From contig NZ_CP040244.1 of NCBI RefSeq assembly GCF_005517195.1, positions 5,412,001 through 5,476,000 on the forward strand: DNA of 64,000 bases, written 5' to 3'. Both the position numbers and the translations under genes were made by a program. Shown one piece after another: positions 26,019 through 36,500 of the stretch (the stretch's first letter is position 1; every line of letters starts with the position of its first letter). The DNA comes from Streptomyces vilmorinianum (GTDB lineage: Bacteria; Actinomycetota; Actinomycetes; Streptomycetales; Streptomycetaceae). The notes under the pieces are model-generated. The model had not been told where the DNA came from. It did not search any database and was given only the letters and a program-made list of their open reading frames with translations.

Positions 26019-26326
26019 CGGTGGGCTCGACCGTACGACAGGAGCCGGCGCCGGCCGCGGAGCGGGGTGGGGACATGCCCGATCAGGAGCGGGTCGTCGC
26101 CTGGATCGTGGAGTTCCTCGCGGAGACGCTGGACGTCGCACCGCACGAGATCGACCCGGCGACGCCGCTCGACCACCTGGGGGTGGACTCCGCGACGACG
26201 CTGGTGATCTGCGCCAGGCTCCGGGAGGAGCTGGGGCTGCACGTGCGGCCCAGGGAAGTGCTCGACAACTACTCGGCGGACGCGCTGGCCAGGTATCTGG
26301 CCGGGCCCCGCACCTCGGAGGTCTGA
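26015..26326 (+). CDS. Free-standing acyl/peptidyl carrier protein
   Basis: 103 residues; phosphopantetheine Ser in DHLGVDSATTLVICARL (about residue 58). GTG start overlaps the NRPS stop (GTGA). The N-terminal 20 residues are a disordered Pro/Ala-rich stretch. A lone carrier beside a Cy-starting NRPS may present the donor group to the Cy domain, perhaps the LysW-derived residue or an acyl starter; it may also be the substrate of the paired ACAD-like enzymes. No dedicated adenylating enzyme for it was found in this operon. Confidence 0.85.
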   Translation: MTVGSTVRQEPAPAAERGGDMPDQERVVAWIVEFLAETLDVAPHEIDPATPLDHLGVDSATTLVICARLREELGLHVRPREVLDNYSADALARYLAGPRTSEV

Positions 26327-26333
26327 ACCGATC

Positions 26334-27128
26334 ATGCAGTACACCGCGTCGCCCCGCTGGCTCGTCAGCGGGGCGCCGCGGCCTTCCGCCCCCCAGCTCT
26401 ACTGTTTCGCTCACGGGGGCGGCTCGGCCGCGGAGTATCTGCGCTGGGCCCGGACCATACCGGGTGCCGGTCTGCACTGCGTACAGCTCCCGGGGCGCGG
26501 TTCGCGCGCCGCCGAGGAGCTGCCCGCGAGCCTCGACACCCTGGTCGAGGCGTTCGTCGCCCAGGTGCCGCTCGGGCCGGGGCCTTTCGTGTTCCTGGGG
26601 CACAGCCTCGGGGCGCTCGTCGCGTACGAGGTGACGCGCCGGCTGCGTGACCTCGGCGCCCCCGCGCTGCCGGCCCGGCTGGTGGTCTCGGGCTTCCCGG
26701 CACCTCATATGCCGCGTCCGCACACGGAGTTGCACACCCTGCCGGACGCCGAGTTGCTCGACGCCGTCTCGCGGCGCCACGGCGGCATCCCGCAGGAGGT
26801 GCTCGACTCGCCCGAGCTGCAGGCGCTGACAGTGCCGGCGCTGCGCGGGGACTACCGGCTCCTGGAGACCTACGTGTGGCGGGAGTCGGCCCCGCTGGAG
26901 CTGCCGGTGACCGTCTTCGGCGGTCGCGAGGACCGGGTCACGCCGGAGCAGCTGGAGGCCTGGCGGGAGCTGACGACGGGCGAGGTGACCGTACGGCGGT
27001 TCCCGGGCGGACACTTCTACCTGCGCGAGCGCCCGGCCGAGGTGCTGCGGGCGCTGGCCGCGGAGGTCAGGGCGGCCCGGGTGCCGGCGGGGACGGGCGG
27101 CGCCGCGACGGAGGGGGCGTCGTGCTGA
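26334..27128 (+). CDS. Type II thioesterase
   Basis: 264 residues, alpha/beta hydrolase that clears mis-primed or stalled carriers or releases product. LYCFAHGGGSAAEYL (about 21), VQLPGRGSRAAEELP (about 45), nucleophile elbow LGHSLGALVAYE (about 86) with Ser, and C-terminal PGGHFYLRERP with catalytic His. Unlike the thioesterase at 10.6-11.4 kb it keeps Ser. Seven bp after the ACP gene; its 3' end overlaps the exporter gene by 7 bp. Confidence 0.9.
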   Translation: MQYTASPRWLVSGAPRPSAPQLYCFAHGGGSAAEYLRWARTIPGAGLHCVQLPGRGSRAAEELPASLDTLVEAFVAQVPLGPGPFVFLGHSLGALVAYEVTRRLRDLGAPALPARLVVSGFPAPHMPRPHTELHTLPDAELLDAVSRRHGGIPQEVLDSPELQALTVPALRGDYRLLETYVWRESAPLELPVTVFGGREDRVTPEQLEAWRELTTGEVTVRRFPGGHFYLRERPAEVLRALAAEVRAARVPAGTGGAATEGASC

Positions 27129-27736
27129 CCTTCGCCGCCGCGTCACTCGTCCTGATCATGATCCCGGGCCCGGACCAGGCGTTGATCACCCGTAACGCGC
27201 TGGCCGGCGGGCGCGCCGCCGGCCTGCTGACCATGGTCGGCGGGGTGCTCGGCCTCAGTGTGCACGTCACCGCCGCCGCCCTGGGCATCTCCGCGATCGT
27301 GGTCGCCTCCGCGACGGCCTTCACCGTCCTGAAGGCGGTAGGGGTCACGTACCTGGTGTGGATGGGCATCGCCACCCTGCGCGGTGCCCGCCGCACTCTG
27401 GCGGCGGACGCCGGGGCGGTGCCGGAGGACGGGGCGGCGGACGCGCGGTTCCTGCGGCACGGTTTCCTGTCGAACGCGCTCAATCCGAAGGTCGCGCTGT
27501 TCTTCGTGACCTTCCTGCCGCAGTTCCTGCCGGCGCAGGGCCAGGTCCTGCCGCGCGCGCTGCTGCTCTCCGCGGTGTTCGCGGCGCTCTACCTGGCCTG
27601 GTTCAGCACCTATGTGGTGGCCGTGGACCGGCTGGGCGGCCTGCTGCGGCGGCCTCGGGTGCGCGGCCGGATCGAGCAGGTCACCGGGCTGCTGCTGATC
27701 GGCTTCGCGGCCCGGCTGGCGTTGCAGGGCGGCTGA
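27122..27736 (+). CDS. LysE/RhtB-family amino acid exporter
   Basis: 204 residues with about six membrane segments. LysE motif IPGPDQALITRNALAGGRAAGL near the N-terminus (here split: IPGPDQALITRNAL) and FLSNALNPKVALFFVTFLPQF (key residues NALNPK, about 118). GTG start with GGAGGGGG 5 nt upstream, overlapping the thioesterase end. Last gene of the LysW/NRPS operon; probably exports the amino-acid-like product or an intermediate, and may give self-protection. Confidence 0.88.
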   Translation: MLTFAAASLVLIMIPGPDQALITRNALAGGRAAGLLTMVGGVLGLSVHVTAAALGISAIVVASATAFTVLKAVGVTYLVWMGIATLRGARRTLAADAGAVPEDGAADARFLRHGFLSNALNPKVALFFVTFLPQFLPAQGQVLPRALLLSAVFAALYLAWFSTYVVAVDRLGGLLRRPRVRGRIEQVTGLLLIGFAARLALQGG

Positions 27737-27752
27737 GCGCACCCCCCATGAG

Positions 27753-27799
27753 ACGACGGTGCCCGGTCGGGAGTCCAACTCCCGGCCGGGCACCGTCGT
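27753..27799. terminator. Bidirectional intrinsic terminator
   Basis: Long near-perfect hairpin: left arm from ACGACGGTGCCCGG, right arm ending CCGGGCACCGTCGT, with inner CGGGAGT / ACTCCCG and loop CCA. It lies between the convergent exporter (stop at 27736) and VOC gene (stop at 27819) and so separates the two biosynthetic operons. No T-run, as is usual in Streptomyces. Confidence 0.85.
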
Positions 27800-27818
27800 G
27801 TGGGGCGCGGAGGTGACG

Positions 27819-28169
27819 TCAGTCCCGCTCGCCCGTCACGCAGAACTCGTTGCCCTCGATGTCCGCCAGGACGGTGTGGCTCTCGTGCTCGGCGAGGACC
27901 TTCGCGCCCAGGTCCACGAGCCGGGCGATCTCGCTGCTCGCCGTGGCGCCGTCGGACGGGGCGATGTCGAGGTGCACCCGGTTCTTGCCCGCCTTCTCCT
28001 CGGGGACGCGCATGAAGTAGATACTCACGCCGCCGGCGGGGTTGCGGACGACGGCCTCGTCAGGGCTGTTCCAGTCGGCCGGCTGCCAGCCGGTGACGGA
28101 GGCCCAGAAGGTGGCGAGCTCGGCAGCGTCGGCGGCGTCGATGACGACGTTCTGCAGGGTGCTGGTCAT
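27819..28169 (-). CDS. VOC-superfamily (glyoxalase-like) protein
   Basis: 116 residues, a single vicinal-oxygen-chelate-type domain pair: LQNVVIDAADAAELATFW at the N-terminus, NRVHLDIAPSD (about 63), ADIEGNEFCVTG at the end (Glu metal ligand position). Common as a resistance or housekeeping accessory protein at the end of Streptomyces operons. It lies 33 bp after the MFS exporter and is the last gene of the long minus operon. Specific substrate not recognisable. Confidence 0.8.
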   Translation of the reverse strand: MTSTLQNVVIDAADAAELATFWASVTGWQPADWNSPDEAVVRNPAGGVSIYFMRVPEEKAGKNRVHLDIAPSDGATASSEIARLVDLGAKVLAEHESHTVLADIEGNEFCVTGERD

Positions 28170-28202
28170 GGTGTGGTGCGTCCTTGCCTGGTCGGGAGAA
28201 GC

Positions 28203-29525
28203 TCAGTTGGCCGTCTTCTGGAGGGATTGTGCCGCGTCCGCGGGCGCGCGGCCGTCGTCGGGCACGACCTCCGACAGGTCGCGCAGCCGGGGCAGCGGCG
28301 AGCGGGCGATGAAGAGCAGGGCGAGGAGGGTGCAGCCGCCGACGACGAAGAGGGTGGCGCGCAGTCCGATCAGGCCGCCGAGCCAGCCGCCGAGCAGGGC
28401 GCCGATGGCGGCGGTGCCGGTGACGAGGAAGCGGTAGCCGGCGTTGGCGCGGCCGAGGATCTCGGACGCGACCGCGGTCTGACGCAGGCTCATCACCTGG
28501 ATGTTGCTGACCACGACGCCGATGCCGTTGAGCATCAGCGCGCCGCCGACGATGATCACGGTCGCGATCTTGCCGCCGCCTGCGGCCGGGACGAGCAGCG
28601 GCGAGCCGCAGGCGATCACCATCGTGATCATGATGGTCCGTCCGATGCCCCAGCGCCTGCCGAGCCGTCCTGCCACCAGGCTGCCGAGGAAGGCGCCGAC
28701 GCCGGTCATCGCCATGACGAGGCCGAGGGTGACGGGGCTGAAGCCGAGTTCACGGGTCAGGTAGATGATGAGCACGGCCCACAGCGCCTGGTTGAAGAGG
28801 TTGTACGTGGCGGCCTCACCGGCGATCGCCCGCATGTAACGGTTGCGCCAGACCAGCCGGAGGCCCGCGCCGATCCGCGACGCCACGGAGCCCTCGACGG
28901 CGGTCCGCGGCGGCGGCTCCTCCGCGCGCCGGATGAACAGCAGCGACACGGCGGAGACGAGGTAGGTGGCCGCGTTCAGGAGCACCGCCACGGGCGCCGA
29001 GGCCAGTCCGACGAGCACGCCGCCGAGGCCCGGGCCGCTCGCCTGGGCGAGCGAACGGCTGCCCTCCAGCTTGCCGTTGGCCTCGATCAGGTGCGACCGG
29101 CCCACGAGGGACGGGATGTACGCCTGGTACGCCAGGTCGAACACCACGGTCAGGGTCGCGGCGAAGAAGACGATGACGCCGAGCAGCCCGATGCTCATCA
29201 GGTCCAGGGCGGTGAGCACCGGGATGAGACCGAGGACGAGCACCCGCCCGAAGTTCGCGACGATCATGATGGGCCGGCGGCGGCTCTGGTCGATCCACAC
29301 CCCGGCGAGCAGGGTGAACAGCATGTACGGCGCGAACTGGGCGGCGTTGACGATGCCCATCTGGAAGGGGGTGGCGTCCAGCGTGGTGGCCGCCACCAGG
29401 GGAATCGCCAGCAGCGAGATCTGGGCGCCGAACATCGACAGGCTCTCCGCGGACCAGAACTTCAGGAAGTCCGGGTCCCGCCAGAGCCCTCCGGGCGCCC
29501 GTTCGGTCGACTCGGCCTCGCTCAT
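28203..29525 (-). CDS. MFS exporter
   Basis: 440 residues, twelve predicted membrane helices, MFS_3-like group (related to EntS/macrolide efflux). Opening motif LWRDPDFLKFWSAESLSMFG, then the loop-2/3 motif AGVWIDQSRRRPIMIVANFG (key DxxxRR, about 80). ATG overlaps the stop of the terminal NRPS gene (ATGA), so it is made with the synthetase. Likely exports the peptide assembled by the two NRPSs and gives self-resistance. Confidence 0.88.
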   Translation of the reverse strand: MSEAESTERAPGGLWRDPDFLKFWSAESLSMFGAQISLLAIPLVAATTLDATPFQMGIVNAAQFAPYMLFTLLAGVWIDQSRRRPIMIVANFGRVLVLGLIPVLTALDLMSIGLLGVIVFFAATLTVVFDLAYQAYIPSLVGRSHLIEANGKLEGSRSLAQASGPGLGGVLVGLASAPVAVLLNAATYLVSAVSLLFIRRAEEPPPRTAVEGSVASRIGAGLRLVWRNRYMRAIAGEAATYNLFNQALWAVLIIYLTRELGFSPVTLGLVMAMTGVGAFLGSLVAGRLGRRWGIGRTIMITMVIACGSPLLVPAAGGGKIATVIIVGGALMLNGIGVVVSNIQVMSLRQTAVASEILGRANAGYRFLVTGTAAIGALLGGWLGGLIGLRATLFVVGGCTLLALLFIARSPLPRLRDLSEVVPDDGRAPADAAQSLQKTAN

Positions 29526-32500
29526 GCGTCACTCTCCTTGTTCTCTCGACGCACGCCGTCCGCCAGGTCGAGGCGGTGTCGCAGCGCGCGTGCCAGCACT
29601 GGCAGATGGGGGTGCTGGAGCAGCGTGTGGTGGGTGCCGGGGACGGTCTCGTGGTCGAGTCCGCCGGTGGCGTGGGAACGCCACCAGGCCAGGTGGTCGG
29701 CGGCGTCGGCCGCGGTCCGCGCGCCCTCCGCCGTCAGCAGGGTGACCGGTCCGTCGTACGGCGTCGGCCGGTGTACGTGGTACGCCCGCGAGGCGGCCAG
29801 GAAGACCTCGGCGCGGGTGCGGACCTCGTCCCGCACCCCGGCGGGTACGAGGCCGGACCGCTCCAGGAGCGGGAGCAGCTCGTCGACGTGCTCCTGCCCG
29901 TCGAGGGCGGGCGGCCGGAGTCCGGTGAGCCCGGCGAGGTCGCGTGTGAACGCGGCGAGCAGCTCGGCCTGTCCGGGCGGGGTCGCCGAGCGGGGCGGCA
30001 CCCCGGTGTCGAGCAGGGCGACCAGGTCCACCTGCTCTCCCTCGGCACGCAGCAGCGCCGCCATCTCCAGGGCCACGGCTCCGCCGAGCGACCAACCGGC
30101 AAGGTGGTAGGGGCCGTTCGGCCGCACCTCGCGCACGGCCCGTACGTAGCGGGCGGCGAGGTCGGCGAGCGTGCCCGCGTCGGCGGGGGCTCCGTCGGAC
30201 AGCCCGGGGTGTTCCAGGCCGTAGACGGGGGTCTCGGGGTCGAGCAGGCGGGCCAGGGGGACGTACGGGACGACGGAGCCACCGACCGCGTGGACGAGGA
30301 ACAGCGGCGTCCGACTGCCGGTCGCGCGCAGCGGGACGAGGGGCGAGCGGCCGTCGGCGGAGCGTGCCTCGTGGGAGGTGAGGTGGTCGTCGATGCGGGT
30401 GGCGAGGTCTTGCAGGCCGGGATGGACGAACAGGGTCCGCGGTTCCAGAGCGACCTGGAACACATCACGGATCCGCGAGATCAACCGGGTGACCTGCAGA
30501 CTGTTGCCACCCAGATCGAAGAACCCGTCCCCCGCCCCGATCCGCTCCAACGGAACATCCAGCAACTCCTGCCAGATCACCGCGAGTTCCTTCTCCACCG
30601 CCGTCGACGGCGCCCGGAACACACCCCCCGAACCCTCCACCGCGGCCGGCAACCGCGACTGATCCAACTTCCCGTTCGCCGTCAACGGCAACGCGTCGAT
30701 CACCACCACCTGCGCCGGCACCATGTGCAACGGAAGCCGCTCCAACAACCCCGCACGCACCGCACCACCATCGACCACCACACCCGGCTCGGCCACCACA
30801 TACGCGATCAACCGCGCCCCAGGAGTCCCCGGACGGTCCACCACCACCCGGCCCTCACCCACACCCGGCCAACGCGCCAACGCATGCTCGATCTCACCCG
30901 GCTCGATCCGCAGACCACGAATCTTCACCTGCCGATCCGCACGCCCCAAAAACTCCAGATTCCCATCCTCACGCCACCGCACCACATCACCCGTGCGATA
31001 CATCCGCCCACCCGAACCCCCGAACGGATCCGGCACAAACCGCTCAGCCGTCAGATCAGCACGCCCCACATACCCCCGCGCCAACCCCACACCCGCAACA
31101 AACAACTCCCCCGCAACACCCACCGGAACCGGCTCCAAAGAACCATCCAGCACATACACCCGATGATTCCCCATCGCCCGACCGATCGGCGGCGACGAAA
31201 CCAAACCACCCGACGGACACACATAATCCACACACGCAACCGTCACCTCCGTCGGACCATAACCATTGTGGAACTCACGCCCACCCACAGCCCAACGATT
31301 CACCAACTCCGCAGGAAAGGCCTCCAACCCCACGAACAACGCCCGCAGATCCACCAACACACCCGGATCCAACAAACGCAACACCGCCGGCGGCACATCC
31401 GCCACCGACACCCGCTCCCCCACCATCAAACCCTGCAACAACCCCGGATCCAGCAACACCTCACGCGGCGCACCCACCACCACCGCACCCGAACCCAAAG
31501 CACCAAAGAAATCAAACACCGACACATCGAACGCCGGATTCGCAAACTGCAACAACCGATCCCCAGGACCGATCCCGAACAACCCCCGCACATTCAACAC
31601 AAAATTCACCGCCGACCGATGCGACACCATCACACCCTTCGGCACACCCGTCGACCCCGACGTATAAATCACATACGCCAGATCATCAGGCCTTGCACCA
31701 CACACCACACCGGCCGGTGCCGACACCTCCGGCAGCCCCTCGTCCACACACACGACGGGCATCCCGGCCGGAAGGGAGCGCGCGAGCGCGCGCGTGGTGA
31801 CCACGACCGCCGGCTCCGCGTCCGCGAGCACCGCCGCCAGACGCTCCCGCGGATACTGCGGATCCAACGGCAGCCACGCACCACCCGCCTTCAACACACC
31901 CAGCATCGCCACGGGAAGATCAAGACCCCGCTCCAGGAACACGCCCACAACCCGGCCAGGCCCCACGCCATGCAGCCCACGCAACACCCGGGCGAGCCGA
32001 GCCGCCGAAGCGTCCAGACCCGCATACGACAGAGCGCTCCCCGCGAACGTCATCGCCGGCGCCTCAGGCGAGGACGACACCCACCGCTCCACCAACTCGT
32101 GCAGCAGCAGACCGTCCTCCTCCCGCACCACCGGAAGCGGATTCCACTCCTCCAGCACCCGCTCCCGCTCCCCCGCGCCAAGCAGCTCCACCGAACCCAC
32201 CCGCACACCCGGATCAGCCACACCCCGCTCCAACACCGAAGCGAAATGCCCCACCAACCGCTCCATCCGACCCCGCTCGAACAACTCCGTCGAATACTCG
32301 ACGACGATCTCGAAGGGTCCTTCGGGGTTCTCGATGACGGTGACGCCCAGGTCGAAGCGGGATCCGGCCTCGTGGGTGTCGGCGAAGGGTTCGACGGTGA
32401 GTGCGCCGAGGCGGGCGTCGCGGCCGCTGGTGCCGGCGGCCTGGAGGGTGAGGCTGATCTGGAAGAGCGGGTTGCGCCCCGGCACCCGTTCGGGGCGCAG

Positions 32501-33592
32501 GGCGTCGACGACCATGCCGAAGGGGACGTCCTGGTGGCCGAGGGCGCCCAGGACGGTTTCCTTGCAGCGTCGTACGAGTTCACGGAAGGTCGGGTCGCCG
32601 GCCGTGCTGGTACGCAGCACCAGCGTGTTCGCGAACAGGCCGACCAGCGGCTCCACCTCGGAACGGGTCCGCCCCGAGAACACCGACCCCACCGCCAGAT
32701 CATCCTGACCCGTATAACGAGACAGCACCGTCAGGAAAGCGGCCTGAAGGACGGCGAGGAGCGAGGTCTGTTCCTGTTGGGCCAGGGCCCGCAGCCCCTC
32801 GCCCAGTGCCTCGGGGAGCCGGGCGTCGAGCGTGGCTCCCGCCGAGGTGGGCGCGGCGGGCCGCGGGCGGTCGGCCGGAAAGTCGACGACCGGCAGGTCG
32901 GCCAGGGCGGTTCGCCAGTGGGCGAGCTGGCGGTCCAGGTCCGCACCGGTCAGGCGTGCCCGCTGCCAGGCGGCGAAGTCGGCGGCCCGCAGCGTGAGTT
33001 CGGGCAGGTCGGCGCCCTCGTACAGGGCGGCCAGGTCCTGGAAGAGGATGCCGGTGGACCAGCCGTCGGTCACGATGTGGTGCAGGCTGAGCAGCAGGAC
33101 GTGGTCCTCGGCACCGAGTCGGAGGAGGTCGGTGCGCAGCAGCGGTCCGGCCGCCAGGTCGAAGGGCCGCACGGCCTCGGCCCGTACGAGCGCGGCGGCG
33201 CGGGACTCGCGCTCGGCGTCGGGCAGGCCCGACAGGTCGGTGACGGGGAGCGGCCAGGTGTCGGGGGCGTCGTCGACACGGAGCCGGGGCTCTCCGTCCA
33301 CCTCGTCGAAGCGGGTACGGAGCGCTTCGTGGCGGGCGACCAGGCCGCGCAGGGCCCGGCCGAGCGCCGCCACGTCGAGCGCGCCGCGCAGCCGCAGCGC
33401 GAACGGCACGTTGTAGACGGGGTCCTGCGGCGCGAGCTGGTGCAGCAGCCAGAGTCCCTCCTGCTGGTAGGAGGGGGCGAGGGCGCCGGAGCGGGGGACG
33501 GGGACGATACGGTCGGCGGCCGCCTGCTCGGCGCGCTTCTGGCGCATGCGCAGGGCCAGCAGGGCGCGGCGCTTCTCCTCGATGGTGGTCAT
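29522..33592 (-). CDS. NRPS with C-A-PCP-TE (terminal module)
   Basis: 1356 residues. An N-terminal helical segment (about 1-40, basic) may dock to the preceding NRPS. C domain about 45-470 with LHHIVTDGWS (about 172). A domain about 490-990; hand-read code D-V-F-D-F-G-G-V-A-K, matching no code I know; nearest in style are piperazate-like codes. PCP about 1000-1080 (GGNSLQ). TE about 1095-1356 with GWSLGG (about 1170). ATG overlaps the previous NRPS stop. The A-PCP DNA is almost identical to the upstream module and uses G/T-ending codons unlike the C and TE parts. The TE should release the chain by hydrolysis or cyclisation. Confidence 0.93.
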   Translation of the reverse strand: MTTIEEKRRALLALRMRQKRAEQAAADRIVPVPRSGALAPSYQQEGLWLLHQLAPQDPVYNVPFALRLRGALDVAALGRALRGLVARHEALRTRFDEVDGEPRLRVDDAPDTWPLPVTDLSGLPDAERESRAAALVRAEAVRPFDLAAGPLLRTDLLRLGAEDHVLLLSLHHIVTDGWSTGILFQDLAALYEGADLPELTLRAADFAAWQRARLTGADLDRQLAHWRTALADLPVVDFPADRPRPAAPTSAGATLDARLPEALGEGLRALAQQEQTSLLAVLQAAFLTVLSRYTGQDDLAVGSVFSGRTRSEVEPLVGLFANTLVLRTSTAGDPTFRELVRRCKETVLGALGHQDVPFGMVVDALRPERVPGRNPLFQISLTLQAAGTSGRDARLGALTVEPFADTHEAGSRFDLGVTVIENPEGPFEIVVEYSTELFERGRMERLVGHFASVLERGVADPGVRVGSVELLGAGERERVLEEWNPLPVVREEDGLLLHELVERWVSSSPEAPAMTFAGSALSYAGLDASAARLARVLRGLHGVGPGRVVGVFLERGLDLPVAMLGVLKAGGAWLPLDPQYPRERLAAVLADAEPAVVVTTRALARSLPAGMPVVCVDEGLPEVSAPAGVVCGARPDDLAYVIYTSGSTGVPKGVMVSHRSAVNFVLNVRGLFGIGPGDRLLQFANPAFDVSVFDFFGALGSGAVVVGAPREVLLDPGLLQGLMVGERVSVADVPPAVLRLLDPGVLVDLRALFVGLEAFPAELVNRWAVGGREFHNGYGPTEVTVACVDYVCPSGGLVSSPPIGRAMGNHRVYVLDGSLEPVPVGVAGELFVAGVGLARGYVGRADLTAERFVPDPFGGSGGRMYRTGDVVRWREDGNLEFLGRADRQVKIRGLRIEPGEIEHALARWPGVGEGRVVVDRPGTPGARLIAYVVAEPGVVVDGGAVRAGLLERLPLHMVPAQVVVIDALPLTANGKLDQSRLPAAVEGSGGVFRAPSTAVEKELAVIWQELLDVPLERIGAGDGFFDLGGNSLQVTRLISRIRDVFQVALEPRTLFVHPGLQDLATRIDDHLTSHEARSADGRSPLVPLRATGSRTPLFLVHAVGGSVVPYVPLARLLDPETPVYGLEHPGLSDGAPADAGTLADLAARYVRAVREVRPNGPYHLAGWSLGGAVALEMAALLRAEGEQVDLVALLDTGVPPRSATPPGQAELLAAFTRDLAGLTGLRPPALDGQEHVDELLPLLERSGLVPAGVRDEVRTRAEVFLAASRAYHVHRPTPYDGPVTLLTAEGARTAADAADHLAWWRSHATGGLDHETVPGTHHTLLQHPHLPVLARALRHRLDLADGVRRENKESDA
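30377..31690 (-). repeat. 1.3-kb near-identical block, copy A (A-PCP coding)
   Basis: Matches 33682-34995 at a constant offset of 3305 bp; every stretch I compared was identical, in coding and in non-coding frames. A second homologous block (about 31795-32303 with 35103-35604) differs at few bases. Only about 105 bp between the blocks diverge. The duplicated DNA encodes most of the A domain and the PCP, and its coding strand is rich in GTG, TTG, GTT, GGG and GCG codons. Confidence 0.92.
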
Positions 33593-36500
33593 CAGGCTTC
33601 CTCGCTCAGCAGGCGGTCGAGCTCTTCCTCGGACAGTTCCGCGATCTCGGCTTCGAGTTCCGCCTCTTCCGCCCACTGCGTGGTGAGGTGGTCGTCGATG
33701 CGGGTGGCGAGGTCTTGCAGGCCGGGATGGACGAACAGGGTCCGCGGTTCCAGAGCGACCTGGAACACATCACGGATCCGCGAGATCAACCGGGTGACCT
33801 GCAGACTGTTGCCACCCAGATCGAAGAACCCGTCCCCCGCCCCGATCCGCTCCAACGGAACATCCAGCAACTCCTGCCAGATCACCGCGAGTTCCTTCTC
33901 CACCGCCGTCGACGGCGCCCGGAACACACCCCCCGAACCCTCCACCGCGGCCGGCAACCGCGACTGATCCAACTTCCCGTTCGCCGTCAACGGCAACGCG
34001 TCGATCACCACCACCTGCGCCGGCACCATGTGCAACGGAAGCCGCTCCAACAACCCCGCACGCACCGCACCACCATCGACCACCACACCCGGCTCGGCCA
34101 CCACATACGCGATCAACCGCGCCCCAGGAGTCCCCGGACGGTCCACCACCACCCGGCCCTCACCCACACCCGGCCAACGCGCCAACGCATGCTCGATCTC
34201 ACCCGGCTCGATCCGCAGACCACGAATCTTCACCTGCCGATCCGCACGCCCCAAAAACTCCAGATTCCCATCCTCACGCCACCGCACCACATCACCCGTG
34301 CGATACATCCGCCCACCCGAACCCCCGAACGGATCCGGCACAAACCGCTCAGCCGTCAGATCAGCACGCCCCACATACCCCCGCGCCAACCCCACACCCG
34401 CAACAAACAACTCCCCCGCAACACCCACCGGAACCGGCTCCAAAGAACCATCCAGCACATACACCCGATGATTCCCCATCGCCCGACCGATCGGCGGCGA
34501 CGAAACCAAACCACCCGACGGACACACATAATCCACACACGCAACCGTCACCTCCGTCGGACCATAACCATTGTGGAACTCACGCCCACCCACAGCCCAA
34601 CGATTCACCAACTCCGCAGGAAAGGCCTCCAACCCCACGAACAACGCCCGCAGATCCACCAACACACCCGGATCCAACAAACGCAACACCGCCGGCGGCA
34701 CATCCGCCACCGACACCCGCTCCCCCACCATCAAACCCTGCAACAACCCCGGATCCAGCAACACCTCACGCGGCGCACCCACCACCACCGCACCCGAACC
34801 CAAAGCACCAAAGAAATCAAACACCGACACATCGAACGCCGGATTCGCAAACTGCAACAACCGATCCCCAGGACCGATCCCGAACAACCCCCGCACATTC
34901 AACACAAAATTCACCGCCGACCGATGCGACACCATCACACCCTTCGGCACACCCGTCGACCCCGACGTATAAATCACATACGCCAGATCATCAGGAGACA
35001 CGGCGGGGGCCGGAAGATCCGGCACCTCCACGTCGGCCGGCGGCTCGTCGAGGCACACCACCGGCACGCCCGCCGGCACCGTTCCGGCAAGGTCCCGGGT
35101 CGTCACCACGACCGCCGGCTCCGCGTCCGCGAGCACCGCCGCCAGACGCTCCCGCGGATACTGCGGATCCAACGGCAGCCACGCACCACCCGCCTTCAAG
35201 ACACCCAGCATCGCCACGGGAAGATCAAGACCCCGCTCCAGGAACACGCCCACAACCCGGCCAGGCCCCACCCCATGCAGCCCACGCAACACCCGCGCAA
35301 GACCGACAGCGGCGGAATCCAGACCCGCATACGACAGAGCGCTCCCCGCGAACGTCATCGCCGGCGCCTCAGGCGAGGACAACACCCACCGCTCCACCAA
35401 CTCGTGCAGCAGCAGACCGTCCTCCTCCCGCACCACCGGAAGCGGATTCCACTCCTCCAGCACCCGCTCCCGCTCCCCCGCGCCAAGCAACTCCACCGAA
35501 CCCACCCGCACACCCGGATCAGCCACACCCCGCTCCAACACCGAAGCGAAATGCCCCACCAACCGCTCCATCCGACCCCGCTCGAACAACTCCGTCGAAT
35601 ACTCGAGCCAGACGCGGAGCTGTCCGTCGGCTGCCTCGTTCACCTGGAAGGCCAGGTCGAAGCGGGAGGTTCCGTTCTCGACGGGGAGGGCTTCGACGGT
35701 CACGCCCTCGCCCAGGCCGAACTCGCCGACCATGGCGCCCGTCAGCAGGGTGAAGCTGATCTGGAAGAGCGGGTTGCGCCCCGGAATCCGCTGGGGACGG
35801 AGTTCCTCGACGAGCGTGCCGAAGGGGACGTCCTGGTGCTCGAGTGCGCCGAGGACGGTCTGCTGGCAGCGGTGGACGAGTTCGGCGAAGGTCGGGTCGC
35901 CGGCCGTGCTGGTACGCAACACCAGCGTGTTCGCGAAGAAGCCGACCAGCGGCTCCACCTCGGAACGGGTCCGCCCCGAGAACACCGACCCCACCGCCAG
36001 ATCATCCTGACCCGTATAACGAGACAGCACCGTCAGGAAAGCGGCCTGAAGGACGGCGAGGAGCGAGACGCGCTCGGCCCGCGCCCAGTCGCGGACGGCG
36101 GGGCCGAGGTGGGTCGGCAGTGGCAGTTCGAGTTCCGCGCCCGCCCAGACGGGGTGGGCGGGGCGTGGGCGGTCGGTCGGGAAGTCCAGGGTGGGGACGC
36201 CGTCGAGGGCGGTCCTCCAGTGGGCGATCTGGGCGTCCTGGGCGCCCGCGGCGAGCCGGCGCCGCTGCCAGACGGCGTGGTCCACGGGCTGGGCGACCAG
36301 GTCCGGCAGGTCGGCGCCCTCGTACAGGGCGGCCAGGTCGCGGGTGAGGACTCCGACGGACCAGCCGTCGGTCACGATGTGGTGCAGGCAGAGCAGCAGG
36401 ACGTGGTCGTTGTCGCCGACCCTGAGGAGGTCGGTGCGCAGCAGCGGTCCGGCCGCCAGGTCGAAGGGGGCCCGGGCCTGCGTCTCCACCCAGGCCCGGA

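Noticed and set aside
30723..34972. Long plus-strand open frames rich in Arg, His, Thr and Pro opposite the NRPS genes
   Set aside because: They are antisense shadows of the NRPS A-PCP coding DNA; they have no RBS or family motif and are duplicated only because the NRPS DNA is.
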